Assembly: GCA_951812305.1 (NCBI GenBank)
Contig: CATOSB010000008.1
Location: forward strand, 62,001 to 126,000
Origin: an uncultured Paracoccaceae bacterium
GTDB lineage: Bacteria > Pseudomonadota > Alphaproteobacteria > Rhodobacterales > Rhodobacteraceae
Direction of reading: 5' to 3'
Length of the DNA stretch: 64,000 bases
In this document: in pieces, positions 28,074 to 36,657 of the stretch
Layout of the letters: each line of letters starts with the position of its first letter
How positions within the stretch are numbered: position 1 is the stretch's first letter
Position numbers and translations under genes: made by a program
Notes under the pieces: generated by a model
What the model was told of the DNA's origin: nothing
What the model saw: the letters and a program-made list of their open reading frames with translations, nothing else
Databases searched by the model: none

Positions 28074-28105
28074 AGCGCGACGTTGATTGAATCCGGTGTC
28101 GCGCT
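28074..28105. promoter_or_regulatory. Inverted repeat upstream of the sugar operon
   Basis: AGCGCGAC (28074-28081) and GTCGCGCT (28098-28105) form 8-bp arms around a 16-base loop, in the gap between the regulator gene and the binding-protein gene. It could be an operator for the operon promoter or part of the regulator gene's terminator. No function is proven. Confidence 0.35.
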
Positions 28106-28164
28106 GCCACCCACTAGCCTGCACACCACTGCGGGCTGGTGAATATCTTTGCCCCGCTGGGCGG

Positions 28165-28923
28165 TCAGTTTTTCAAAGCTCCTCCAGCCATATCTTTCAG
28201 TGCGCTCTCAAGACGTTGGCTCGTGTCGTTCAAGTGGGCCGTCATCATCTCTTCTGCGAGCGCATGATCCCGCGCCTTGATCGCCTCAAGGACCTTGCGG
28301 TGAAACGGGATCGAATTTGCGTTTTCTCGCGGATCACGATTGGTCAGTCGGATCGAACTGAGCAGGGCGGAAAAGATCACCCCCTCCATCGACAGTAAGA
28401 TTTCGTTGTTGGCCGCGCGCAGTATCCCACGGTGAAACAGGGCGTCCGCGACCACGAAGTCTTCAATCGAATGGGAGTCTTCTTTCATGCGCACCTGTGC
28501 GCCCTCGATCTCGGCGAATTGTTCCTCCGTCCCGTGCATGGCGGCCCAGCCCGCAGCCTTAGGTTCCATCATGCGGCGCATATCGAGCAACTGGCGCAAA
28601 AAGGCGGGCTTGGGGTCGACAGAAAGATGCCATGCCAACACATCGTCATCCAGCAAAGCCCAACTCGCCCGACGGCGTACCCGCGTGCCGCTGCCCCGCT
28701 TAACTTCAAGCAGACCTTTGCTGACCAGTAACTTCACACCCTCACGAATGACTGACTTACTTACCCCAAACCGTTGCGAGAGCCTTCCCTCATCCTCGAT
28801 CAGGGCGTTTTCCTTGTAATGACCCGCAACAATGCGACGGCCCAGCTCCCGCGACACCTGCGTCGCAAGCCCTGGGGCAACCCCGCTGGCATCCTTTAGG
28901 TCATAGTACAACATCTCATTCAT
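28165..28923 (-). CDS. FCD-domain GntR-family transcriptional regulator
   Basis: A 252-aa protein. The N-terminal winged helix (about residues 18-82) shows LSQRFGVSKSVIREGVKLLVSKGLLEVKRGSGTRV in separate conserved blocks, followed by an FCD ligand-binding helical domain with the metal-binding type histidines in ADALFHRGIL and IPFHRKVLEAI. It lies just upstream of, and in the same direction as, the sugar import/oxidation operon, and is probably its sugar-acid-responsive repressor. Confidence 0.92.
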   Translation of the reverse strand: MNEMLYYDLKDASGVAPGLATQVSRELGRRIVAGHYKENALIEDEGRLSQRFGVSKSVIREGVKLLVSKGLLEVKRGSGTRVRRRASWALLDDDVLAWHLSVDPKPAFLRQLLDMRRMMEPKAAGWAAMHGTEEQFAEIEGAQVRMKEDSHSIEDFVVADALFHRGILRAANNEILLSMEGVIFSALLSSIRLTNRDPRENANSIPFHRKVLEAIKARDHALAEEMMTAHLNDTSQRLESALKDMAGGALKN

Positions 28924-28934
28924 TGGATAATACT

Positions 28935-28949
28935 AAACATCTGATGTTT
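28935..28949. promoter_or_regulatory. Palindromic candidate operator for the GntR regulator
   Basis: AAACATC-T-GATGTTT is a perfect 7-bp dyad 12 bases before the regulator start. Size and position fit an autoregulatory FadR/FCD-type operator. Confidence 0.5.
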
Positions 28950-29021
28950 GGTATGTCCAGATCAAATTTGCTTCCTTCAACCAGGGGTCCATTAGGGCTC
29001 AGTGCAAAATACCCCTCTCAT

Positions 29022-30119
29022 GGGCGTTGTTGCACGGAAGCTCTGGAGCTCGGAACGCGCCCTACCCGAGACGGAATTCAGGCGGTGCGTTCGAAACGTG
29101 GCTGGCCAAGCCCGGTCATTCGGTTGAGAATCTGCGCGCCAATCCTGGCTTCCGATTTCTGGTTTTCGAAGTCGCGCGACTTTAGCCTGGGCACAATAAC
29201 CGCCTTCCAGCGGCCCATGAGAGTCTCACCCCGGCTGCGTTGATTGTAGCCCGTGGCTTTCTGCCAGGCCATCCGCCCGCGGGCTGCGATCTCGGCGATA
29301 TGGCAGTCTCGTGCCGTCAGATTGTGGGCCGCATTGGGGCTCACAACCGCGTTTTTGGGAGGTGGGATCGTCACCTTGATCATCGGTCCGAACCGAGCGG
29401 CAAGTAAATCGGATGTTGGTTCTCCGTCGTATGCTCCATCTGCGAGGAACCAATCAACCGGACCGTCGACCTGATCCAGGAGATCTGGCAGCACCGTCGG
29501 ATCGCCGACGTCATCCGTGGTGAGATCAGAACAGACGATCTGGCCACTGACAAGATCAAGACCGAGGTGGAGCTTGCGCCAGGAGCGCCTTTTACGCTTG
29601 ATTTTGTGCTTTTCTTCAAGCCACTCGCCCGCGCCAAAGATCTTAAGACCTGTACTGTCCACTGCCAAATGGATCGCCGCCCGGCCATCGATCCCTGGCT
29701 TTGCAGGTACCGCCAGGCCGCTGCCCCGCCGCGACAAGGTGGAGAAATCAGGTACCGCGATTTCGACACAGAGCAGCTTTGCAATCGAACGCATCAAGCC
29801 TTGCGTCTGGCGTAATGGTTGGCGGAATACCATGCCCAGCGTCAGGCACATCTCAATCGCCAGATCCGAATATTTGCGCTGCCCGCCACGGGTAGTACGC
29901 CGCGGCGCAGCCCATGAACTCATTGCATCCTCACTAATCCAGATCGTCAGATCACCGCGCTGACGAAGCGCTTCGTTGTATTCAGCCCAATTGGCCACGC
30001 GATACTTCTGTTTCGGGATCTTGTCTCGACGATCTGCGTTGAATTTGTGCGGCATCTACAACATCCTCAAGGAAATAAAACGCATTGATATCAGAAGGCG
30101 GGTGATCTATGCAACAACT
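29022..30119 (-). mobile_element. IS5-family element, copy 1
   Basis: The left end GGGCGTTGTTGCA is at 29022-29034, and the matching right end TGCAACAAC closes near 30119. It is nearly identical to the copy at 33762-34862. No direct target repeat is visible at the flanks, which suggests recombination between copies after insertion. Confidence 0.88.
29078..30055 (-). CDS. IS5-family transposase, copy 1
   Basis: A 325-aa DDE transposase: the first Asp in IHLAVDSTGLKIFG, the second in DWFLADGAYDGE, and the glutamate in YNQRSRGETLMGRWK. It differs from the copy at 33818-34795 at only a few residues (for example KLLCVEI versus KLLGVEI, and VIVPRLK versus VIGPRLK). The frame is open, so it is probably functional. 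Confidence 0.93.
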   Translation of the reverse strand: MPHKFNADRRDKIPKQKYRVANWAEYNEALRQRGDLTIWISEDAMSSWAAPRRTTRGGQRKYSDLAIEMCLTLGMVFRQPLRQTQGLMRSIAKLLCVEIAVPDFSTLSRRGSGLAVPAKPGIDGRAAIHLAVDSTGLKIFGAGEWLEEKHKIKRKRRSWRKLHLGLDLVSGQIVCSDLTTDDVGDPTVLPDLLDQVDGPVDWFLADGAYDGEPTSDLLAARFGPMIKVTIPPPKNAVVSPNAAHNLTARDCHIAEIAARGRMAWQKATGYNQRSRGETLMGRWKAVIVPRLKSRDFENQKSEARIGAQILNRMTGLGQPRFERTA

Positions 30120-30682
30120 CCGTGCGTCGCGATGTTGACGGCGTTTTGCAGGAGGTTCAGGTCACGCTGTCGGATTGGGTTTTCAACGCGATCCAGGCGA
30201 AAGAAGTTCTGACGATCAGCCGCGACTATTTCCGGCTGAAGAAACCGCTCGAGCGCCGCATGTATGAGATAGCGCGCAAGCATTGCGGGAAGTCGGCCGA
30301 ATGGCGCATCGGGTTGGAGAAGCTGCGTCTTAAGTGTGGGTCTCAGTCTTCTGCCAAAGAGTTCAAGCGGCTGGTCAGCAACATCATCGCGGATGCTGAG
30401 CAACATGACCATTTCCCGGATTATGATCCGTCGTTGGACGGCAACATTGTGATCTTCCGTGGCAAGGGAACGGTCCCGGTCCCGGTGATCGAGATCTACG
30501 AGGGGAGGCTGGACCCGGAAGCCTATCACGACGCGCGGACTGCGGCCCCGGGTTGGGATGTGCGCATGATCGAGCAGGAATGGCGGGCCTGGTGCGGCAA
30601 GGAAGAAATTGAGCCGAAGCACCCAGCTCGGCATTTCATCAAGTTTTGCCATAGCTGGTTTGAGAAGCGCGGCAAACCATAG
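30120..30682 (+). pseudogene. Plasmid replication initiator (RepA-like), 5' truncated
   Basis: About 187 codons remain in frame from the IS5 edge (first possible GTG at 30122). The block LSDWVFNAIQAKEVLTISRDYFRLKKPLERRMYEIARKHCG (in shorter conserved pieces) and the following GLEKLRLKCGS are typical of the C-terminal winged-helix half of RepA-type initiators from alphaproteobacterial plasmids. The N-terminal half was lost to the IS5 insertion or a deletion. This identifies the segment as former plasmid backbone. Confidence 0.78.
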
Positions 30683-30693
30683 GAGGTTTAGGG

Positions 30694-30870
30694 GTGGCAA
30701 GTCTGCAGAAGGCGGTCCTCAAAAAATTCATAGCGACGCTTCAGGCAGATGAGAGCTTCGATCCCGCCAAAGTCGAGGCGTTGAAAATGCGCCTCACCGA
30801 CGGAATGAAAATCAAGGCCGACGATCTGGTCAAGATCTTTTCATTGCCTGATGGGGGAGAAGTTCTGTGA
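30694..30870 (+). CDS. Small 58-aa protein upstream of the SMC-like ATPase
   Basis: It starts at GTG 30694 behind a good AGGAGG, and its stop overlaps the GTG of the ATPase gene (GTGA). The sequence is hydrophilic and helical (ASLQKAVLKKFIATLQ...), ends DDLVKIFSLPDGGEVL, and has no recognised domain. Tight coupling suggests that it works with the ATPase, possibly like the small middle component of three-gene ABC-ATPase conflict systems; this is a guess. Confidence 0.65.
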   Translation: MASLQKAVLKKFIATLQADESFDPAKVEALKMRLTDGMKIKADDLVKIFSLPDGGEVL

Positions 30871-31405
30871 TCAAAATCAATTCTGCCCATATCGAGGAAT
30901 TCCGCGGAATCAGAAATCTCGACCTTAAGCTCGACGGTAAGACTTTTGCCGTGTCAGGTCCCAACGGGTCTGGTAAGAGCGGAGTGATCGACGCAATCGA
31001 GTTTGGTCTGACCGGTCAGATCCGGCGATTAACTGGACGGGGGACAAAAGGGCTGACGATTTCCGATCATGGTCCACATGTCGATCGAACAAATTTTCCA
31101 GATGCAGCCTTTGTCGAACTACACCTATCGTTTCCAACACTTGGAAAGTCAGCGACACTCACGCGCAAGGTGTCAGCACCCAAGAAGCCCAAGATCGAAC
31201 CCGAAGACCCGGAAATGCTTGCGATCCTTGATCAGGTCGCTGACCACCCTGAAGTCACGCTTGCCCGCCGGGAGATTCTCAAATTCATCCTCGTTGAGCC
31301 CGCCAAACGGTCGGAAGAAATACAAGCCATTCTCAAAGTCGAGGAGCTGGGGCAGACGCGCGGGGCCCTCAATACAGCGCTAGGCAAACTGAACCACACG
31401 GCTAG

Positions 31406-32640
31406 TCCCTCGCTTCGCATGATTTGACGTTGTGATATTTTTCTGAATCACTCTGCTATAGATTTTGGGAGGGTATTGAGATGTCAAAATGTGGTCGTGC
31501 TGTGAAGTATGTTGTTCGACTGAATGCTGGTGAGCGGTTGCAGCTTGAGGATATGATCCGCACGGGTCGGCAGGCGGCGTATCGACTGCTCAAGGCGCGG
31601 ATATTGCTCAAGGCAGATGTATCTTCAGACAGTGGCGGCTGGGATGACGAGCGGATTGCAGAAGCTTTGGAGACCAGTGTTTCCACAGTATTCCGTACCC
31701 GCCGCCAGGTTGTGGAAGAAGGCCTTGAGGCGGCTCTGGGTCGCAAAAAGCAGAAGACCCCGTCCACGCCAGCAATCTTTGATGGAACCGCTGAGGCGAA
31801 GCTCATTGCGTTGGCCTGTTCGGAACCACCGGAGGGTCACGCGCGCTGGTCTTTGCGTCTTCTGGAAACGCGCGTGGTCGAATTGGGCATCGTTGAAGCA
31901 GCCAGCGACAGCACGATCCATCGGGTGCTCAAAAAAACGCGCTCAAACCGCACAAGAGCCGCTATTGGGTGATCCCTCCGAAAGCCAATGCAGGTTTTGT
32001 TGCTGCGATGGAAGATGTGCTGGAAGTCTACACGCGCCCCTATGATCCGGCCCGCCCGCTGGTTTGCCTTGACGAGACCAGCAAGCAGCTGACCTTTGAG
32101 ACCCGTACGCCGATCCCAATCCGGCCGGGGCGCGAAGCCCGTTTCGACTATGAATACGAGCGCGCGGGTGTGGCCAGCCTGTTCATGTTGTTTGCCCCGC
32201 TTGAAGGCTGGCGCCATGTTGCCGTTCGAGACCGCCGAACCGCCATCGATTTTGCCCACATTCTCAAGGACCTCGCCGACACCCACTTCCCCAAGGCTGA
32301 CCGGATTACACTGGTTCAGGACAATCTCAACACCCACAACCCGGCGTCGTTATACAAGGCCTTTCCACCTGATGAAGCCCGTCGCATTGTCGAACGGTTT
32401 GAGTGGCACTTCACGCCCAAACACGGCTCCTGGCTCAACATCGCAGAATGTGAACTCAGCACACTTGCGCGTCAATGTCTCGACCGCCGCATTCCTGATC
32501 GCAACACCTTGGCCAATGAAGCAAAGGCATGGGAAACCGAGCGAAACACCGCATCCGCAAAGGTGACATGGCGATTCTCAACTAAAGACGCACGCATCAA
32601 ACTTGCTCACCTTTACCCGCAAATCGGATGAATCAAGGGA
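31406..32640 (+). mobile_element. IS630-family element, copy 1
   Basis: The 1235-bp element has ends TCCCTCGC...AAGGGA and the 4-bp duplication CTAG at 31402-31405 and 32641-32644. It is the same length and apparently the same sequence as the copy at 42859-44093. It sits inside the SMC-like ATPase gene. Confidence 0.93.
31481..32631 (+). CDS. IS630-family transposase made by -1 frameshifting, copy 1
   Basis: The first frame (31481-31972) gives a helix-turn-helix half of 163 aa and the second frame (ending 32631) the DDE half. At the A7 run 31931-31937 a -1 slip changes VLKKTRSN to VLKKNALKPHKSRYWVIPPK, the sequence expected of IS630 transposases, so the fused product is about 383 aa. The catalytic residues lie in LVCLDETSKQ, LVQDNLNTH and LNIAECELS. 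Both copies in the window share this arrangement, arguing for programmed frameshifting rather than decay. Confidence 0.88.
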
Positions 32641-33761
32641 CTAGTGCAGCAGAAAGAGGCAAAAAATCGAAGCGAGACACGTTGCTCCAGCACCTCGGCA
32701 TCTCCGCTTTGTCGGCGTCTGAGATGATGGCAGCCGTGAATGTCAAACGTGATCTTCTTGGTCTTGCCAAACACACCGAAGTAACGGGCGATACAATTCT
32801 GGATGAGGGATTGGATGATCCATCGGAGGCACAGGTCTTCAACAAGGCCGCGACGCTCCTCGAACTGTCAAAGCTGTCAGAGAAGATCGCAGAGATTCGG
32901 CGAGACCCCCCGCCGGCTGTCGCGAGACTGATGAAACATTTCGGCACGCTGCAGAGTGATCCACAGTTGCTCGTGTCCTTACATCAGCGCGCGTTGGTCG
33001 AGCAAGGCTTGGAACTTGTTGAAGGCCCTGAATGTCCGATGTGCGATCACGAATGGCCGGACGAAGCGCAGTTGCTCTCGCATCTTCACGCAAAGCAAAA
33101 GAAGTCGGAGGCGGGAGGTGATGTTCAAATGGACATCATGGATCAAGCTGCCAACTTGAGCTTTAAAGTTGAAGAGATCATCACGCTATTGCGTGAGGCA
33201 CATCGCCTTGCAACAGGAGAGAAAGCGACCGATTTTCTGACGACGATTGAGACATGGGGGAAGGATCTTGCCAGCATGCAGGATCCTCTGAAACTGTTTC
33301 CGGACGTCTTAAACCTCAACAATCGACTGGAGGCAGACTGGGCAGGTATTCCATCGGGGTTTGATGAAGCGTTGGCGACGTTTGTCGATGCTGTGAAGGC
33401 TAAGCCCGACCAGTCAGCGACGGTCGCCGCCCAGAGCTATCTGATAAATGCACAGCAGAGATTTCAAGATTACAAAAAGGCGCGGCAGGAGGAGACCAAT
33501 GCCAACAAAGCGCGCGACACAGGAAAAATAGCCTACGATGCCTGGTGCGCGGCGATGGAGGCAGAGCTGGATGCACTCTACGAGGCTGTTGAAGATGACT
33601 TTAGCAAATTCTATCGGCTCTTGAACGATGGTGACGAACAGAAGTTCGTTGCTCGTCTGAAAGCTTCAGAAGGGCGGCTCGACTTTGACGTGAATTTCTA
33701 CGAGCGCGGACTTTTTCCACCAGGGGCGTTTCACAGCGAAGGTCACCAAGATGGCATGGGG

Positions 33762-34862
33762 GGGCGTTGTTGCACGGAAGCTCTGGAGCTCGGAACGCGC
33801 CCTACCCGAGACGGAATTCAGGCGGTGCGTTCGAAACGTGGCTGGCCAAGCCCGGTCATTCGGTTGAGAATCTGCACGCCAATCCTGGCTTCCGATTTCT
33901 GGTTTTCGAAGTCGCGCGACTTTAGCCTGGGCCCAATAACCGCCTTCCAGCGGCCCATGAGAGTTTCACCCCGGCTGCGTTGATTGTAGCCCGTGGCTTT
34001 CTGCCAGGCCATCCGCCCGCGGGCTGCGATCTCGGCGATATGGCAGTCTCGTGCCGTCAGATTGTGGGCCGCATTGGGGCTCACAACCGCGTTTTTGGGA
34101 GGTGGGATCGTCACCTTGATCATCGGTCCGAACCGAGCGGCAAGTAAATCGGATGTTGGTTCTCCGTCGTATGCTCCATCTGCGAGGAACCAATCAACCG
34201 GACCATCGACCTGATCCAGGAGATCTGGCAGCACCGTCGGATCGCCGACGTCATCCGTGGTGAGATCAGAACAGACGATCTCCCCGCTGACAAGATCAAG
34301 ACCGAGGTGTAGCTTGCGCCAGGAGCGCCTTTTACGCTTGATTTTGTGCTTTTCTTCAAGCCACTCGCCCGCGCCGAAGATCTTAAGACCTGTACTGTCC
34401 ACTGCCAAATGGATCGCCGCCCGGCCATCGATCCCTGGTTTTGCAGGTAACGTCAGGCCGCTGCCCCGCCGCGACAAGGTGGAGAAATCAGGTACCGCGA
34501 TTTCGACACCGAGCAGCTTTGCAATCGAACGCATCAAGCCTTGCGTCTGGCGTAATGGTTGGCGGAATACCATGCCCAGCGTCAGGCACATCTCAATCGC
34601 CAGATCCGAATATTTGCGCTGCCCGCCACGGGTAGTACGCCGAGGCGCAGCCCATGAACTCATTGCATCCTCACTAATCCAGATCGTCAGATCACCGCGC
34701 TGACGAAGCGCTTCGTTGTATTCAGCCCAATTGGCCACGCGATACTTCTGTTTCGGGATCTTATCTCGACGATCTGCGTTGAATTTGTGCGGCATCTACA
34801 ACATCCTCAAGGAAACAAAATGCGTCGATATCAGAAGGCGGGTGATCTATGCAACAACGCCC
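33762..34862 (-). mobile_element. IS5-family element, copy 2
   Basis: The ends are GGGCGTTGTTGCA (33762-33774) and TGCAACAACGCCC (34850-34862), a perfect 13-bp inverted repeat. It is inserted in the SMC-like ATPase gene at the SEGHQDGMG block. What follows on the right is unrelated (beta-propeller gene), so DNA between was lost. Confidence 0.9.
33818..34795 (-). CDS. IS5-family transposase, copy 2
   Basis: A 325-aa DDE transposase almost identical to copy 1 at 29078-30055, with the same catalytic blocks (VDSTGLKIFG, FLADGAYDGE and SRGETLMGRWK). Its element ends are both intact. Confidence 0.93.
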   Translation of the reverse strand: MPHKFNADRRDKIPKQKYRVANWAEYNEALRQRGDLTIWISEDAMSSWAAPRRTTRGGQRKYSDLAIEMCLTLGMVFRQPLRQTQGLMRSIAKLLGVEIAVPDFSTLSRRGSGLTLPAKPGIDGRAAIHLAVDSTGLKIFGAGEWLEEKHKIKRKRRSWRKLHLGLDLVSGEIVCSDLTTDDVGDPTVLPDLLDQVDGPVDWFLADGAYDGEPTSDLLAARFGPMIKVTIPPPKNAVVSPNAAHNLTARDCHIAEIAARGRMAWQKATGYNQRSRGETLMGRWKAVIGPRLKSRDFENQKSEARIGVQILNRMTGLGQPRFERTA

Positions 34863-34927
34863 ACGAACGCCATATGGCTTGCCCCGCCAAACACATTTTC
34901 CCGCTCCTGGCTGGCTCATTGAGGGAA

Positions 34928-36278
34928 TTACTTGTCGAACCCGGTCAGCCCTAGGAAATTGTATGCACCAGCGCCGCTTTCGGTCGCGGCCACGACGTCG
35001 TATTCGGCACTCAATGATAACGAACCGCTGTCAGAGATATCGTAGCTGGACAGTGTGAACGTCTGGAACGCGCCCAGCACATACATGAACGCGCCGTCGG
35101 GCGTGATGTACATGTCCTTGGTATCCCCCCGGAGGCGTGCCTTCCATGCGCAGTGCATAGGCGGTCTCTGCACCGTCACCCACGGTCGAAACGACACCAT
35201 GGGCATTGACGTTGAACTCCGAGATGAGGTTGCTGCCGAAGCTGGAGACGTAAAGCTTGGTGCCATCGGGGTTGATCAGCGTCCAGCACGCCTCGTCGAT
35301 ATCTGCACCTTCGCCGGTGCCGAAATTGGCGGACTTCGCAACCGTTACACCATCGTCGACCAGAACCGTCAGGCTGTTGTCGCGCTTGTCGCCAGCCAGG
35401 TTGAAGTTGGACACAAAGATGCTGTCGCTGTGAACATCCCAGCTAAAGCCAATGCTGCCGGCGATGCCGGCTTCCTCAAAAAACCGTTCATTGGCAACGT
35501 CGCCGGATGCGGTGTCGAAGTCATAGACATAGATACGGCTGGGCTTCTGGTGGGTCGGCGTTTGGGTGCCGAAATGCGCGATGCCCCAGGTTGCAACCGC
35601 GACCTTGCTGCCGTCGCGGTTGAATTCCACGGTCGTCGGCCCGCCATTGGTGCCGGGATAGGTTGCCAACGTCCTGACAGAAGTCAGCGCGCCCGTGGCC
35701 GCGTTGAACGAGAACAGCTGAATGTTGCGGTCATCCAGCACCGCTTCATGTCCGCCGCCTTCGGCGTGGAACGCTGCGTTGGGATACACCTCGATCGGAC
35801 CTTCGCTCTCGCCACCCTTCTGGACGTTGGGGTTGTTCCACTGGTTGCCGACCACAACCCAATATTCGTCGCTACCAGGGGTCGTGGCGTGATATGCGAT
35901 GCTGACGGGCCTGGTACCGCCGGACGCAACGTTTTCGACATGCGCTAGCGCGCCGTTTGACCGGTCGATACCAAAGACCGATATGGTATTGCCACCGGCA
36001 TTCACCGCAAGCAGGTAGTCACCGACGATCTGAACCGCGCCTTGACTGTCGAAATCGCCTGCCGCGCCGCCACCGACCGCACGGTTGGCACCGCCCTGCG
36101 AATCGGTCAAATAGGCAACCTGTGCACCCAGCGTCCCGTCGTCATAACGTTCGAACGAGATCACCTGATTGGTGCTCTCGCCGTTCAGCGTGGTGTAGAG
36201 GTAGCCGTCGACCTCGGCGGCAAAAGCGGTCGATGCCATCAATGAGGCAAGGAGTGTTCCATAGAGTTGGGTTTTCAT
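34928..36278 (-). pseudogene. Secreted lactonase-type beta-propeller protein, frameshifted
   Basis: Starts MKTQLYGTLLASLMASTAFA with a clear signal peptide. About 420 residues of repeated propeller strands follow (blocks such as YLYTTLNGES, ISVFGIDRSNGAL, QLFSFNAATGALTSV and IYVYDFDTASG), as in lactonase-like seven-bladed propellers. Near 35127-35132 a run of six C (G on the coding strand) has one base too many: RMEGTPPG should continue DTKDMYITPDGAFM but the frame goes off. The correct frame resumes and ends GLTGFDK at 34928. The product would be periplasmic. A sequencing error or a real inactivation are both possible. Confidence 0.75.
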
Positions 36279-36657
36279 GTTCGTCTCCAGAATGGTTACA
36301 ACGCCGAATGTGTCTCGAAAGTGGTGGAAATTCTCCAGTGGCGTTCCCCGAGCGGTTTAATTTGGGCCTGATCAGGCGGCAAGGTCAAGTGTCAAGGGCT
36401 CGATAGGTTGCGCTCCATATTGCGTGTTTATCGATCCAATCGTGATAGCTTGGCCTATGAGGGGGCGAGTGAGGTTCAGGGCAGGAAAGGGCGTTCTCAT
36501 GAGCCTTTTTGGTTTTCTCGACACGACTACCCCACTGGCATTGGATGATCAAAATATATAGTCTGCACAGGTTACATATCAACCTCTATGGCCGATTCGA
36601 GGTTGATCTGGACAAGCGGATCGATTTCGGGCTCTTGGCCGCGTAATTGGAGTCCGT
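36279..36657. other. Intergenic stretch
   Basis: About 380 bases between the divergent propeller gene and the 521-aa gene. It should contain both promoters. No long open frame, repeat or recognisable terminator was identified. Confidence 0.5.

Larger units (their letters stand above)
30867..33758 (+). pseudogene. SMC/RecN-like ABC ATPase with CxxC hook, broken by IS630 and IS5
   Basis: Residues 1-180 (30867-31405) hold a RecF/SMC-type N-terminus with Walker A SGPNGSGKS (near 32-40). IS630 (31406-32640) then splits the gene; joining across one CTAG gives LNHTASAAERGKK. The second part (32645-33758) contains a helical region with CPMCDHEW, a zinc-hook-like CxxC, and ends SEGHQDGMG, which looks like the beginning of the ABC signature just before Walker B. 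There the second IS5 cuts the gene, so the catalytic C-terminal lobe is missing. It may have been a defence or DNA-repair ATPase. Confidence 0.8.
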
